Source: Planctomycetota bacterium (lineage in GTDB: Bacteria > Planctomycetota > Uabimicrobiia > Uabimicrobiales > Uabimicrobiaceae). Taken from it: a DNA stretch of 64,000 nt. The notes below the pieces were generated by a model that was not told the DNA's origin, did not search any database, and saw only the letters and a list, made by a program, of their open reading frames with translations. The stretch lies in the NCBI GenBank assembly GCA_029260735.1, contig JAJDCR010000057.1, positions 62,001 to 126,000 of the forward strand, in the 5' to 3' direction. Position 1 is the first letter of the stretch. Each line of letters opens with the position of its first letter. This document shows, piece by piece, positions 1 through 11,700 of this stretch. A program made the translations under genes and the position numbers.

Positions 1-1664
1 ACCGCAGTCAAGGCATTTTGGATTTTCTGAGCGCTTGCTGACGAGGTATCGCCGACGATCCAGGTCAAGCTGTAGCTATTGTTTGCATCAGCCCATTGCG
101 GGAGATTGGGAATATTGGGATTACAAAAGACCTGTTCAAAAAAAGAAGGGCCATTTTTTTTACCAAAATCTTTGAGCGTCCCAATTAACGCACAACACTG
201 GTTGACAGAGAGTTTGTGGTTACTTTTGAGTGTCTGCATCCAGGCCAGATAGGGAGCCACAGCATCGTTGATTACGGGAGTTCCTTGATAGACGATGTTG
301 CCAATCGTCCGCAAAGCCCAGTCTAGATCGGTAAAGGACCAGTCCAGAGCTTGGGCCAGGCGGACAAAACGATTTATGTGATCCAGTCTTTTGTAAGAAA
401 GATTGGTCAGTCCTTCTTGAGCAATGCTTAATGTTGGCGGTGGTGTTGTTGCTGTCGTTGTTGCAGCAGTACCACTTGACTGCTTCTGTTCCCATAAGAA
501 GGAATTAGAAGTTGCACCTTGAACTCCTATTAAACCCCAGGAATCAGATGTTGTCAGACTTCCTACCTGTTTGCTACCTAAATGGGTAATCGCGTTCTGT
601 GCAGGTGTTGGTGTTGATGAGATAAGTTGATCGACCGCATCACCACAGGCCGCAATCGCCACAATGCGTCCAGCAGGTAAGGCAGTGATATCACTGGTAA
701 AAAGCTCTAACCCTTTCGTATTTGCCTCCGTACTCGTCCCCGTGACATACTTCCTACTCACGAGCACATCACCACTGGTTTCATCAACGACAGCGACATA
801 GAGACCATAGCCAGATTCATCATCAACTGCACTGGTTACATCAAAAACGACCTGCTCACCCACCTGAATGAATGCTGCTCCAGGACTACCGCCGGTTGAG
901 CTAACTATTATGGGAATTGTTTGTGGTCCTATAGCGATCGGGGGAAGATATTCATCCGTGGCATTGATATAAAAATCATTATTTATTCCCAATCCTTTTT
1001 CCGCTAAACTAAGATCTTGAAACAGTAGCTCTTGCAGCTTAGCAAAGGGAAGTCCCGTTTGTGTAAGAAAGTTGTCAATATTGCAGAGTGTCTGGAGAGG
1101 ATCCGAAGGTGTGGATGTATCATAGTAATAGTATGCGTATAGAGATGATGGATCTATAGTAGGCGTGCTATAGATTGCCCATTGCTCTGGTGCTATACCC
1201 AGGGTGTCCAAGGCTATGGAAGTGGGATCTGGAAGAGTATTTGGCACTGCCAAATCACTACAGATATCTGCCAAGCTGGTTTTGTTTTGTGCCAAATACG
1301 CTCTGATCTGTTCCCATGGTTCGTTGTAAGGAAAATTGAAAGGATATACTGTTGTATCCAAAACATCACTTGTTAGCTGTAAACTATTTTGGATGACCTC
1401 GTTGACTATCTTCAGTTTGGAAACCAAAGTATCGGTATTCTCCTCATCCAACACCAAATCCAAAAGGTCGGGCCGGCGCGTTGCAAGCGAAATCGCAGGT
1501 GGAAAAGTCTGCATAAACTGGGATACAAGTCGCCTTAGATCGACAAAATAAGCTCCTGGAGAGAGCACCGATTGCCAGTCAGGAACAGTATAGTATGCTG
1601 TGCTGCCAAAAAGTTGTCGGTATGTTGGAGTAGAGAAGCTATTCGGAGTGGTTTGTTTAGTCAC
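1..1664 (-). CDS. TcA-like insecticidal-toxin-complex subunit with an inserted ILEI-like domain (N-terminal part, runs off the window)
   Basis: This is an uninterrupted frame of 554 codons that leaves the window at position 1. The chosen start is GTG at 1662-1664, preceded by a GGGGG ribosome site about 7 nt upstream; the in-frame TAG at 1680-1682 limits any extension. TcA hallmarks can be read: VLSPGAYFVDLRRLV near residue 35, RRPDLLDLVLDEENTDTL near 65, and after residue 420 the helical-shell signature RLDHINRFVRLAQALDWSF followed by DLDWALRTIG. TcA subunits form the pentameric translocation pore of Tc toxins and deliver a TcB-TcC cocoon. Between the two TcA blocks, residues about 255-392 resemble the ILEI/FAM3 domain: GYGLYVAVVDETSG, an LPAGRIVAIAACGDA stretch, HLGSKQVGSL and SWGLIGVQG. 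The rest of TcA and any TcB/TcC partners would lie outside the window. It is codirectional with, and downstream of, the PKS but 640 bp away. Family assignment is from remembered motifs; I am fairly sure. Confidence 0.82.
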   Translation of the reverse strand, partial: MTKQTTPNSFSTPTYRQLFGSTAYYTVPDWQSVLSPGAYFVDLRRLVSQFMQTFPPAISLATRRPDLLDLVLDEENTDTLVSKLKIVNEVIQNSLQLTSDVLDTTVYPFNFPYNEPWEQIRAYLAQNKTSLADICSDLAVPNTLPDPTSIALDTLGIAPEQWAIYSTPTIDPSSLYAYYYYDTSTPSDPLQTLCNIDNFLTQTGLPFAKLQELLFQDLSLAEKGLGINNDFYINATDEYLPPIAIGPQTIPIIVSSTGGSPGAAFIQVGEQVVFDVTSAVDDESGYGLYVAVVDETSGDVLVSRKYVTGTSTEANTKGLELFTSDITALPAGRIVAIAACGDAVDQLISSTPTPAQNAITHLGSKQVGSLTTSDSWGLIGVQGATSNSFLWEQKQSSGTAATTTATTPPPTLSIAQEGLTNLSYKRLDHINRFVRLAQALDWSFTDLDWALRTIGNIVYQGTPVINDAVAPYLAWMQTLKSNHKLSVNQCCALIGTLKDFGKKNGPSFFEQVFCNPNIPNLPQWADANNSYSLTWIVGDTSSASAQKIQNALTA

Positions 1665-2075
1665 GCTAGAACCCCCAAACTAAAAAGTACAAATTTAAAA
1701 AATTAAGATTTGTATCTGTAAATTAGTATTTTAGCTTGTGAGGATCATAGGTGAAAACATACAGATTCAAAACAGTATACTCAAACTAGTTTAAAGTTTC
1801 CATTGCAAAAAAAAGTCGTTTATCGAGAAATACTCTATTATTCTCAATAAACTAGAGAAATTGCCGATGTTGCCCGATTAATTTCTTGTATATTTTTGTT
1901 AAATAATAGTATTTTTCAAGTCTTAACACTGCTTGCAAAAACAAGAAAATCAACATAGTTTTTTTGATAGCCTAGCTCCCAAGAAACAAAGAAAAGGTTA
2001 ATATATATACTTATTCAACAGAGAGTGAATTCAACAAAAGAGTGAGCCAGAGAATCGTCGCGAAGCGAATAGAGA

Positions 2076-2215
2076 ACGGAGCATAGCATCTTGTAACGTA
2101 GTCAGGGCGGGCCTCAAAATTTTCGTATGATAAAAGCTTAGACACGTTATGGAATTTGGATTTGAAGAAACCAATTGTCCCGACCTTCGCGAAGTGAAAA
2201 GATGTTATGCGGAGT
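2076..2215 (-). repeat. Dispersed hairpin repeat, element A
   Basis: The outer stem pairs gcatagcatctt (2081-2092) with aagatgttatgc (2199-2210), with a single G-T wobble. The inner stem pairs agggcggg (2104-2111) with cccgacct (2179-2186), 7 of 8 pairs. The reverse complement is related to element B at 36285-36415: they share AAGGTCGGG, TAAGCTT and CCCGCCCT in the same order. The outer stems of the two copies have different sequences but both pair. It could be a MITE-like repeat or a structured RNA. Confidence 0.6.
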
Positions 2216-2274
2216 GAACCCGTCTGGGATCTTTAGGCAGGATAAAACATTACACTATTCGGCTAATAAGTATT

Positions 2275-2288
2275 TTACTCAAGAGTAA
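2275..2288 (-). terminator. Weak palindrome just downstream of the PKS stop codon
   Basis: A 6-bp stem (ttactc/gagtaa) with a 2-nt loop lies 18-31 nt after the PKS stop. No long T-run follows on the minus strand, so its role as a terminator is uncertain. Confidence 0.25.
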
Positions 2289-2305
2289 GTCAGCTCAAAA
2301 TCATC

Positions 2306-5300
2306 TTAAGAATTCTTAACCACCTTAGTTATAGCTCGGTTCAAAATCGAGGCATGAGTCAAAGGCAAATAATGCCCGGCATCTTTCACCGATCGATAGC
2401 TCACATGCTCAGAAGACCTTAGCTTTTTGTTATAGGCTTCTTTTGTGTAAAAATCCTTTTTTCCCGCCAGAATGCAAACCGGACAAGTTATTTTACTCCA
2501 TTCCTTTTCGATGCTCCATTGGGCAAATATCCTTTTGTAAAACTCGGCCACTGAGGAGTCAATTTCGTTTGCTTCGAGGGCAAATGTTCTTTGAATTTCT
2601 TCTTCTTTCATCGCAGAATCTAAGACTAGATCTTGCCACGAGGTATCGGGAAGAGAGTAGGGTGTCGTATTGACAAGAACCAATGCCTTGGTGAATTGGG
2701 GATGGCGGAGGGCTAGCTCTTGGGCTAATGCCCCTCCTAAGGACCATCCAACAACGGGAAGGGATAAGCCAGGACAAAGAAGGTTGAGAGCTTGTCGGAG
2801 TTTCTCTGCTACGTCGCCTATTGTTTTTAGATCATCGGTGATCTTTGTTTGCCCATGCCCAGGTGGATGATAGAAGATAAGCTGATTTTTCTGGCTTAGA
2901 GTATCCACTTGCTTTCGCCATATCCGGGCATCTGTCATCAGTCCGCTAATGAAGACGATCGGTTCTCCCTTTCCCATGACAAGAAACTCATGAGAAGAAC
3001 CATCAGGAAGGCTAAGGACAATCTTATTGTGATCAGGTAGATACTGAGCCAAGGAAGCATTTATTCTACAGGGAATCTCTGGAGTAAGGAGAGTTTTTTC
3101 CTTTGTTTTTAGCTGGTGCTCTGCCTTTGCCCATAGCTTTTCGATATCCATTTCGAAAGAATGAGGTTTGCTTTGTTTTTGCTGAGGAGGAGAATAGGGC
3201 ATTTCATTTTCAAAGTGAGAATCCTTTATTTTCTCTTTGATTGCTTGCCCATAATTTATCATCAAAAAACGACTAAACTCCCGAATATTTTGGTACTCTA
3301 GCATCACTGTGTTGGGAAAATTCAAATCGTAAGTTCCCTTGAGCTCAGAGAGAATTGTCCCAATGGAGATCGAGTCTACCCCTAATTTCACAAAATTGGT
3401 ATCGATATCAAACTCTTCTGGCTTTACTCCTAAGCGACTTGACATAATCTGAGCCAAGAAAATCTGGAAGTGCTCTTCTAAGTTTTCGATATTTTCCGCT
3501 TCTTTTACTTTCTCGTAAGATTTCTCTAGCTTCTCCGTTTTTTCAGACTTCTCTGCCTTTTTAATTTTCTCACTTATCCAATATTTTTCTTCTGCAAAAG
3601 GATGAGTTGGTAGACCGATGCGGTAAAGATTATCTTTCTGCTTAGAAGTAAATTTTTGTTGTGGTAAATCAGAAACGTTTTTATGGACAAGCGGATGAAT
3701 TATGGAAATATTTGGCTCTAATTTGGAAAGGGGGGAAGGATTCCTTTTGCTCTTTGTTTCCGTAACCCAGAACCTTTCTTTGGTAAAAGTATAGGCGGGT
3801 AGAGTAAGCCTCTTCGGTTTTGCTTTTCCATAAACTTCGCTCTGATCAGAAAATTTCTTACCTGTAAATAGAGAAGCAAATCTCTGCTCTAATAAGTCAG
3901 TATTCTCGTGGAGCAGAGGGTGGATTATAGAACTATTCGCTCCTAGTCGAGAAGAAAACGAGTCACTTTTATCTTTTCCTTGGGAAATCCAATATCTATT
4001 TTTAGCAAAAGGATAAGTGGGAAGATGAAGTCGTTTAGGCTTTTTCTCTGGGGTGTTTTTGGGATAAAAACTTTGCCAATCTATAAAGTAGCCCTGGCTC
4101 CAAAACTCCGCTATTTTTGGGAACTTTCCTTTTGAATACCACCGAGCAAGTGTTTCTTGTAAATCTTCATCGGTATCAGAAGTTCTCTTTAACTTTACTC
4201 GGTTGTGCCATACCTGAGAAGAGGATTTTGGGTCCTTCAGCCAGTCTGTCAGTTTAGCAAGAGCTTCTTCTCTGCTCTTGGCCAAAAGAACGAGTCGCTC
4301 TTCCAAAGCTACCCGCCCTGTTTGCAGTGTATAGGCTAGGGAAATCAGATCCGTTTCTCGATTAGCTTCTAAAAAGAAAAGAAGACGTCTGGCATACTCT
4401 TGCAAACCATCCCCATTTTTTGCGGAAAGAGGAAGAAGAACAATTTCTGTGGCACTTGTTTGAACTTGCCCTTGGTCTTGGGGAAATTCTTCTAAAATAA
4501 CATGAGCATTGGAACCTGTCGCTCCAAAGGAACTGACCCCGGCTCTTCGAAGTTTTGTTTTGCTTTGAGGAGATAGTTTCCAATCCTCGGTCGAAGACTG
4601 GACATAAAAAGGAGAAGAGGCTAAGTCTAAATGAGGATTTATCACTTCTGAATGGAGAGACTTAACCAAGGTTTTATGGTGCAACTGGAGAATAGCTTTG
4701 CTCAGGCCACTAATTCCGGCTGCAGACTCGGCATGACCTATATTCGATTTGACCGATCCCAAAGCGCAAAATTGCTTTTTCGAAGTAAACTCTCCAAAAG
4801 CTCTACTCAGTCCTTGAATCTCAATCGGATCGCCCAAAGAAGTTCCTGTTCCATGCGCTTCAATGTACCCGATCGTCTCCGGATCAATATGGGTCTTTTT
4901 TAAACATTCCCGAATCATTTCTCCTTGGGCAACGGGAGAAGGAACCGTAAAACCACCTACTGTTCCGACATGGTTGACACTACTTCCTTTTAAAAGGGCA
5001 TAGATGCTATCCCCCTCTTCTAGAGCTTGGGACAAAGGTTTCAGAAGAACCGCTCCGACTCCCTCTGCCGATACATAACCATCCCCCCCCTCTCCAAAAG
5101 TATGGCAATACCCATCGCTTGAGTGCATATCCATTAATCCATAGGTCTGGTATTTATTCGGATGCAGAGATAAGTTTACTCCTCCGGCTAAAGCAACCTT
5201 ACTTTCTCCTTTGATTAAGCTCTCCATCGCCAAATGAACTGCGGTTAAAGAGGAGGAACAGACAGTGTCAATGGCCATAGAAGGCCCATGAAAATTGCAA

Positions 5301-5785
5301 AAATAAGAAACTCGGTTAGCAATGGAGGCATAGTTGAGGGAAAGGGGAACTCTTTGCCCTTCATAAACAGCTTCATTTTGCAAAAGGGTGTAGTCCTTGT
5401 GCATCACTCCGACAAAGACTCCGACCTTTCTTCTTTCATTTTCTCCTTTTGGAGCAACAATATTGTCCGGGCAATACCCGGCATCTTCCATCGCTTCCCA
5501 GCAAATCTCTAAAAAGAGACGCTCTTGAGGGTCGATCAATTCGGCTTCGAGCGGGGAAATCCTAAAAAAGAGAGGATCAAAACAATCGACATGGTCGAGG
5601 AATCCTCCCCATTTTGACATAGCTTTTCCCGAAGGAGACCTTAGTCCTTCAAAGTAATCTGCATTCCAACGATCCTGAGGAACTTCTGTAATACAATCCT
5701 TTCCCGACTTCAGATTTTCCCAGAACTCATGGAGGTTAGAAGCCTGGGGATAACGTCCGCTCATTCCAATGACGGCAATATCTAA
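2306..5785 (-). other. PKS module 9: KS, vestigial DH starts, ACP and thioesterase
   Basis: KS9 has DTVCSSS (Cys9421), HGTGT and NIGHAESAAG. Residues about 9830-9985 hold three successive copies of the post-KS linker end (LPTYPFAKNRYWIS, LPAYTFTKERFWV, LPTHPFAEEKYWIS) separated by two truncated DH beginnings (HPLLHENTDLLEQRF and HPLVHKNVSDLPQQKF). ACP9 has GVDSIS with Ser10050. The thioesterase has GWSLGG (Ser10260), Asp10356 and GHYLP (His10383), so release by hydrolysis or cyclisation is expected. Confidence 0.85.
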
Positions 5786-8700
5786 AGTAGCAGGGGCAGA
5801 AAAGGGAGAAATAGAAGGAGAGACCAAGGGAGCGTGAGTTGTTCTTGCTACATTGAAAACGCTTGGTGAGGGAGAATAATGTGGTCTTTGTTTTCTTCCT
5901 ATTTCGGATATTTCTGATACTCTTAGAACTTCAGGGTAGAGAGAAGGAAGTTCTAAGTTTTCTCTAAGATACTTAGCAAGACTATTAATCGTTGTGTACT
6001 CAAAAAGAAGAGTCGGAGAAAGGCTCGTCCCTAGAACAGATTCTAATGATGTTACGACCTCCAAAAGCACAGCAGAATCAAGCCCTAGTTCATAGTAGCC
6101 TAAGTCTAGGGCAACTTCATTTGCCTCTATTCCTAGTTTTGCAGCAATCATAGATTGCAGTATAGAGTCCAGAGAATCGAGAGAGGAATTGCCATTTTTT
6201 TCAGACTTAACTTTCCTTGCTCCTTCTTTTTTCGGAGATGAATATGGTCTCTCTTGCCTTCGCTGAAGGTTGATGAGTCCGGCATGACGGACGAATTTAT
6301 TTTTAAAATTCTTCAACTCTCCGATCTTTTCCCCTTCGGGAGTGAAGAACTCCAGTGTATAAGTGATTAAATCTTCCTGAATGAAAACGGAAGAATTTTT
6401 CACCCGAGCATAGCATTCCCTCGTAAAAGTTTTCGAAGCGATAAAAGACTCATAAAATAGAGGTAAGAACAAACCTTGCTTTTCAGCCAATAACTGAGAG
6501 AACAAGACTCCAGAACCTATGGCACTTCCATCTACTAATGCCGGGTGAAAAAGATAATTTTCTTTGCTTTCTGATTCTTCTTTCTTTTTTTTCTTTAACT
6601 TGGTATGAATCCAGGTAGCATCGTTTGTCACATAAACGCTTCCTCTGGCCTTCATTATTCCTGTATGAAACAACTCTTGGGTTTGGCACTCTTGATAGAC
6701 CTCATGAAGGCTTTTTTGGGAAGTCTTTCCAGAGATTATCTCCTTTAGATGAACCGATTCCCCCCAGCTCACTAGATTTAAAGGATGCATTTCTGCTCTT
6801 ATATAAAGAGATTTTTCAGAAGACTCTCTGACTTCGATCTTCCAGAATCCCTTTAGAGTTTTTTGGGCCTCTATTAATAATTTTGCGGGGGTTTCCTTGG
6901 TGACAGCGACAGGACGATAGATAGAAAGATTTTTCAGCTCTAGTTCCTTGTAAGAATATCCCGCTTTCTCAAACCACTGATACAAGAGATCAATCCAGGC
7001 AAGACCCGGTAATAACTCTTGGCCATAGGCTTTGTGATTAGAAATAATAGGATGATCTATCGTCAGAATCTCATGAGTGAGAATTTTTTCTTCTTTTTCT
7101 TCTTCTAAGGCCTCTTGCGTTCGAACATCCAAACGACGCATTGCCGGTAAAGAGAGGGGAGTCCGTTTTACCTTGGAAGTAGAAGAGTTTTTTTGCAAGA
7201 TGACATGGGCATTGGTTCCTCCGTCCGCAAAACAATTTAAAGCAGCATAGTTCATCGCGAGCTCTTGTTCTTCTCGAGGAAAGGCAAAACGAGAATTTTC
7301 TAAGGAATAGTGAGAAGTAGGTTCTTGTCCCGAGAGAAAAGGAACTAGCCGTTGGTGGTATAAGCTCAAAGCCACCTTAATAAAGCTAGCAATGCCCTCT
7401 GCACATAGAGGATGGCCAATATTAGGCTTCATTGATCCGAGATAGAGAAAAGAATTTTCTTGAGGAGAGTAAACATCAGAGATGGCTTTCATTTCCAGTA
7501 AATCTGTTACTTCAGACCCCGAGCCATTGATATCGAGATAGCTTAAATCTCGGCTAGAGCAGCCATTTTGTTTTAAGGCCGAGCGCATCACTTCTTTTTG
7601 TGCTTCCCAGTTAGGAGTAGCAGGTCCTGCCGTTCTTCCATCATTGTTAATGCTAATACCAGCAATCACAGCATAAATACTATCCCCCTCTTCTTTCGCT
7701 TTGGCTAAAGGTTTTAAGTAGACAACCCCACACCCTTCTCCGAGAACAACTCCCGAGGCCCGTCTATCAAGGATATGAAATTCTCCATTTTTTTGCAGTA
7801 AGTTACGCCTAGCAAAAATTTCATGGGCAGCGGAATCTGTGAGTAAACTTACTCCTCCGACCAAAGCAGAGTCAATTGTTCCTGACCGCATCGCTTCTAC
7901 AGCCATGTTCATTCCAACAAGAGCAGAAGAACAAGCGGTGTCTATGACGAGAGAAGGCCCTCTAAAATTAAAGAACTGAGAAAGATTGGCCGCTAAATAA
8001 TTTTGCCCGATAGTCATAATCGGATTGCGGACATTTTCTAAGCTTTCTATACTAGCTTGGTTATGGCTACGTGCACCGATATAGACTCCTATATTCTGCC
8101 CTTCGAGTTCTTTCTGAGTATATCCTGCGTGGTAGATTGCCTTGAGACTTTCTTCGAGCAACACTAGAGCTTGTGGGTCCATTGCCCTGGCATCTTCTGG
8201 AGGAATCATAAAAAACTGAGAATCTAAACCATAAATATCCTCGACTAATCCAGCATAGTAATCCGTTTGTACTCCCCAACATTCTTTTGGAACAGGAGTA
8301 ATGGCACTCTTACCTTTTGACAATAGGTTCCAATATTCTTCTATGCTAGGGGCTCCGGGAAAGCGACAGGCCATTCCGACAAGCGCGATAGATTCAGTCG
8401 AGGAAGAGTCGTCGATTTTTTCAGGAGAAAAACTATCTTCGCGAACAAAGTCGACTGTAATTTCTTGAGGAGAAGGAATTTCTGGAAGAGAAGAAATTTT
8501 TGGAGTAAATCGTTTTGAGATCGCTTGAGGGTGGGTAGACTGTAACCAAGAAGACAAAGCTTTTAGAGTAGAATGTTCAAAGATAACGGAAGGCTCCAGC
8601 TCAATATCAAGCTCTTCTTGCATTTTTTGCAGAATTTGCGCAAGAAAAATCGAATCCACTCCATAGTCGGCAAAGGGAGTTTCCGGATCAATTTGTCCTG

Positions 8701-11700
8701 GCTTCATTCGAAGTTCCGACTCAAAGAGAGATTGTAACCAATCTTGAACAAAGTTACCTTGCGATTCTTCCACTTCCAAAAAAGCACTCTTGTTCTCTGT
8801 TTTTTTTACTAATGACTTCACTTTCTTAAAGGTAGGAGTCTCTAGTAAATTCTCTGGCCTAAATTTCGCTGGATCTACAACAAGCGGCATTACAAGAGAG
8901 GACTTCGAATGAGTGAGTATTTGGTCAAAAAAGTCTAGTCCTTCCTTGTTGGTAATGCTAAGAAGCCCTGCTTTGAGATAGGCAGGAGTTTTTACTTCGC
9001 CCATTCCCGTTTCTTTCCAGCTAGGCCATTGGATACTTACAACAGGGATTTTTTTGCGGTGAGCGTAAGCCCAGTAATCCATAAAGGCATTGCCCATGGC
9101 ATAGTCACTTTGCCCTGTTCCCAAGCTTGGGATAAGAGCAGAGACAGAAGAAAAAAGCAAAACAAATTGTAGTTCTTGATGATCAATAACTTGCATCAAG
9201 TTTTTCAGTCCCTTTATTTTCGGAGACAAAACTTCTGCAATGCTCGTGGTGGTTTTTCGAATAAAGGCCGGATTTTTTGTATCGGTCAATCCTGCAGCAT
9301 GAACAATTCCTCGAACCCTTCCGATAGATTTTTCGATAAGCCTATATTGTTTTTCTAACTCTTCTTTATTCTCCAAAGGAAAGGAGACCACTTGAACTTC
9401 TGCTCCTAAGGCTCGTAATTCCTCGACACTTTTAATTTTTTCCTGGACAAGTTTAGAGAATTTCTCTAGTTGACTCCATTCTTTGGAGGGAGGTAGAGAG
9501 GTTCTTCCTGTTAAAACCAAACGTTTAATGCCATGTTTTACGATCAAATGACGAGCGCACAATAATCCGACTCCGCGAGTTCCCCCCGTGACTAAAACAA
9601 CTTCCTCCTTAGAGAAAGAAATATTCCGAGAGAAAGTATCTTTCCAACTCGTCTCCTCAAGAAAACTGGCATAGCGGCGTTGATTCCGATAGCAGATTTC
9701 CACCTCTGCTGAAAGAGAAGAAGCCTCTTGCAAAATAACGGTGGCTAGCTTTTGGAGATCTTTCCAGTTCGGGTCCATGTCCAGATGACGAGAAGTAATC
9801 GTCGGATATTCGCTTTGGAGCATATGGTATAACCCTACTTTTTCCGCTCCTGCCATTTGAGAGGTTTTATTTTGATAGCTTTCTAGCCCTCGGGTACAAA
9901 AAAGGAGCCTAAGTCTGGGAGAGCTTTTGTCTGCCACTTTCTCTAAAAGTACTTCTTGTAAGAGGACAATCCATTCCTGACTAGAAGAGGACTGGGAATG
10001 TATCCCTGTCAAATCCACCCAAGCATTACAAGAGCTGAGATATTCTTTTAAGGAATCTTTTTTGCTCTGTTCCGAAATTAAGCAAGCTTCTTTGACCTGG
10101 CTTTTAATAACTTGGGCCAAGCCTTCAGAAGCTTCGTCGTGTAAAATAATCATACGAGAAGAAACTTCAGACGATATCGAAAGTGGTGCTTCTTTCCACT
10201 CTTTCTTCAAAAAAACGGAACGTCTCTCTTTTTCCATAGATTTTGATTTTGATTTTAATTTTGAAATCCAATATCTTTCTCTGGCAAAAGGATAAGTGGG
10301 TAGGCTCATTCGTTTAGGTTTCCGTTCTTTATAAAGCCTACTCCAATTTAAAGACCACCCCTTCACCCATAAATCAAGGAGCTTGCTGTATTTTTTGCGC
10401 TGAATCCATTTCTCAATGGCCTCTTCCCACTCTTCCTCTTCCATAAACCCGGCCAAGGTTTCTCTACTTTGCCGAATATTCCCCTGATAGCACTCTTCTA
10501 TATCAGGATCTTCACTAATATACTCTTCTAATTTATTTTGGAGCTCAGGAATAGAACGAACAAGAAATCCCAGCCTTTCTTCCATGCCTTCTCGGCCTAC
10601 TTGTAGGGTATAAGAAAGACAGGTAAGAGAACTTAGAGGATGCTCTTTTAAGAAAAATAAGAGATTTTTGACTGACTCTAATAGTTGTTCTTTTGTTTTT
10701 GCCGACAAGGGAACTATGACAAGTAAATTAGAGTTTAAAGAGAGTTCTGTCGAAACATCTCCTAAGTTTTCATATTCCGTAACGATCAGATGAGCATTGC
10801 TCCCTCCTGCGCCAAAAGAAGAGACTCCGGCAATTCTCGGAATCTCTCTACTCTTAACAACTGGTCGACTCCAATCTCGAAGCTCTTGGTTAACCACAAA
10901 AGGAGTGCTCGCAAAATCAATATCAGGATTTAAGACAGAAGAGTGGAGAGAAGGAACGAGTTTTTGGTGCTTCATTTGTAAGAGTACCTTGGTCAGTCCA
11001 CCAATTCCGGCAGCTCCTTCACAATGGCCAATATTGGATTTACTAGATCCAATACGACAAAATCCTTTCTCTTCAGTCTGCTTTTCGAAAGCTTGGCTAA
11101 GAGCAGTAACTTCAATAGGGTCACCCAGCTTAGTGCCGGTACCATGGGCCTCGACATAGCTCACCCATCTCGGATCAATTTTGGCTTCAAGGAGAGCTCT
11201 CTCAATGGCACTACGCTGGGCTTTTGGGTTAGGAACGGTATAACCATGAGGTCTTCCTCCGTGGTTAATGGCACTTCCTTGGATCACTCCGTAGATCTGG
11301 TCATTGTCGAAGCGAGCATCTGACAAGCGCTTTAAGATAACAACCCCGACTCCTTCTCCTGGAATATAACCGTTTCCCCCCTCTCCAAAGCTTTGGCAAT
11401 GTCCTTTTGTCGAAATAAACTGTCCGGCACTAAGAGCTCGGTATTTATTTGGGTGGATCGTGATATTAACTCCACCAGCAATCGCTAAATCTATATTACT
11501 ATGTTTTAGATCTTGGCAGGCTAAATGAATCGCGGTTAAAGAAGAAGAACACATTGTATCGACTGTCATGCTCGGACCGTGCAGATTTAAGCAATAGGAA
11601 ACTCTATTGGCAATACTAGCTAAGCTCCCCGGTAGCCCTACAGGATTGCCTTTTAAGCTCTCTTCTGCGGCAAAGAGAGGGTATTCTCCATACATAACTC

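Larger units (their letters stand above)
1665..2305. other. Intergenic region between the PKS and the TcA-like gene
   Basis: AT-rich, with no open reading frame that looks coding. It contains hairpin element A (2076-2215) and a short palindrome just after the PKS stop. I see no convincing sigma-70 promoter for the TcA-like gene, although an upstream promoter must exist if that gene is not read through from the PKS. Confidence 0.6.

Noticed and set aside
220..495. A 91-codon minus-strand ORF at the left edge
   Set aside because: It overlaps the TcA-like frame, which shows clear family motifs; the 91-codon frame has none.
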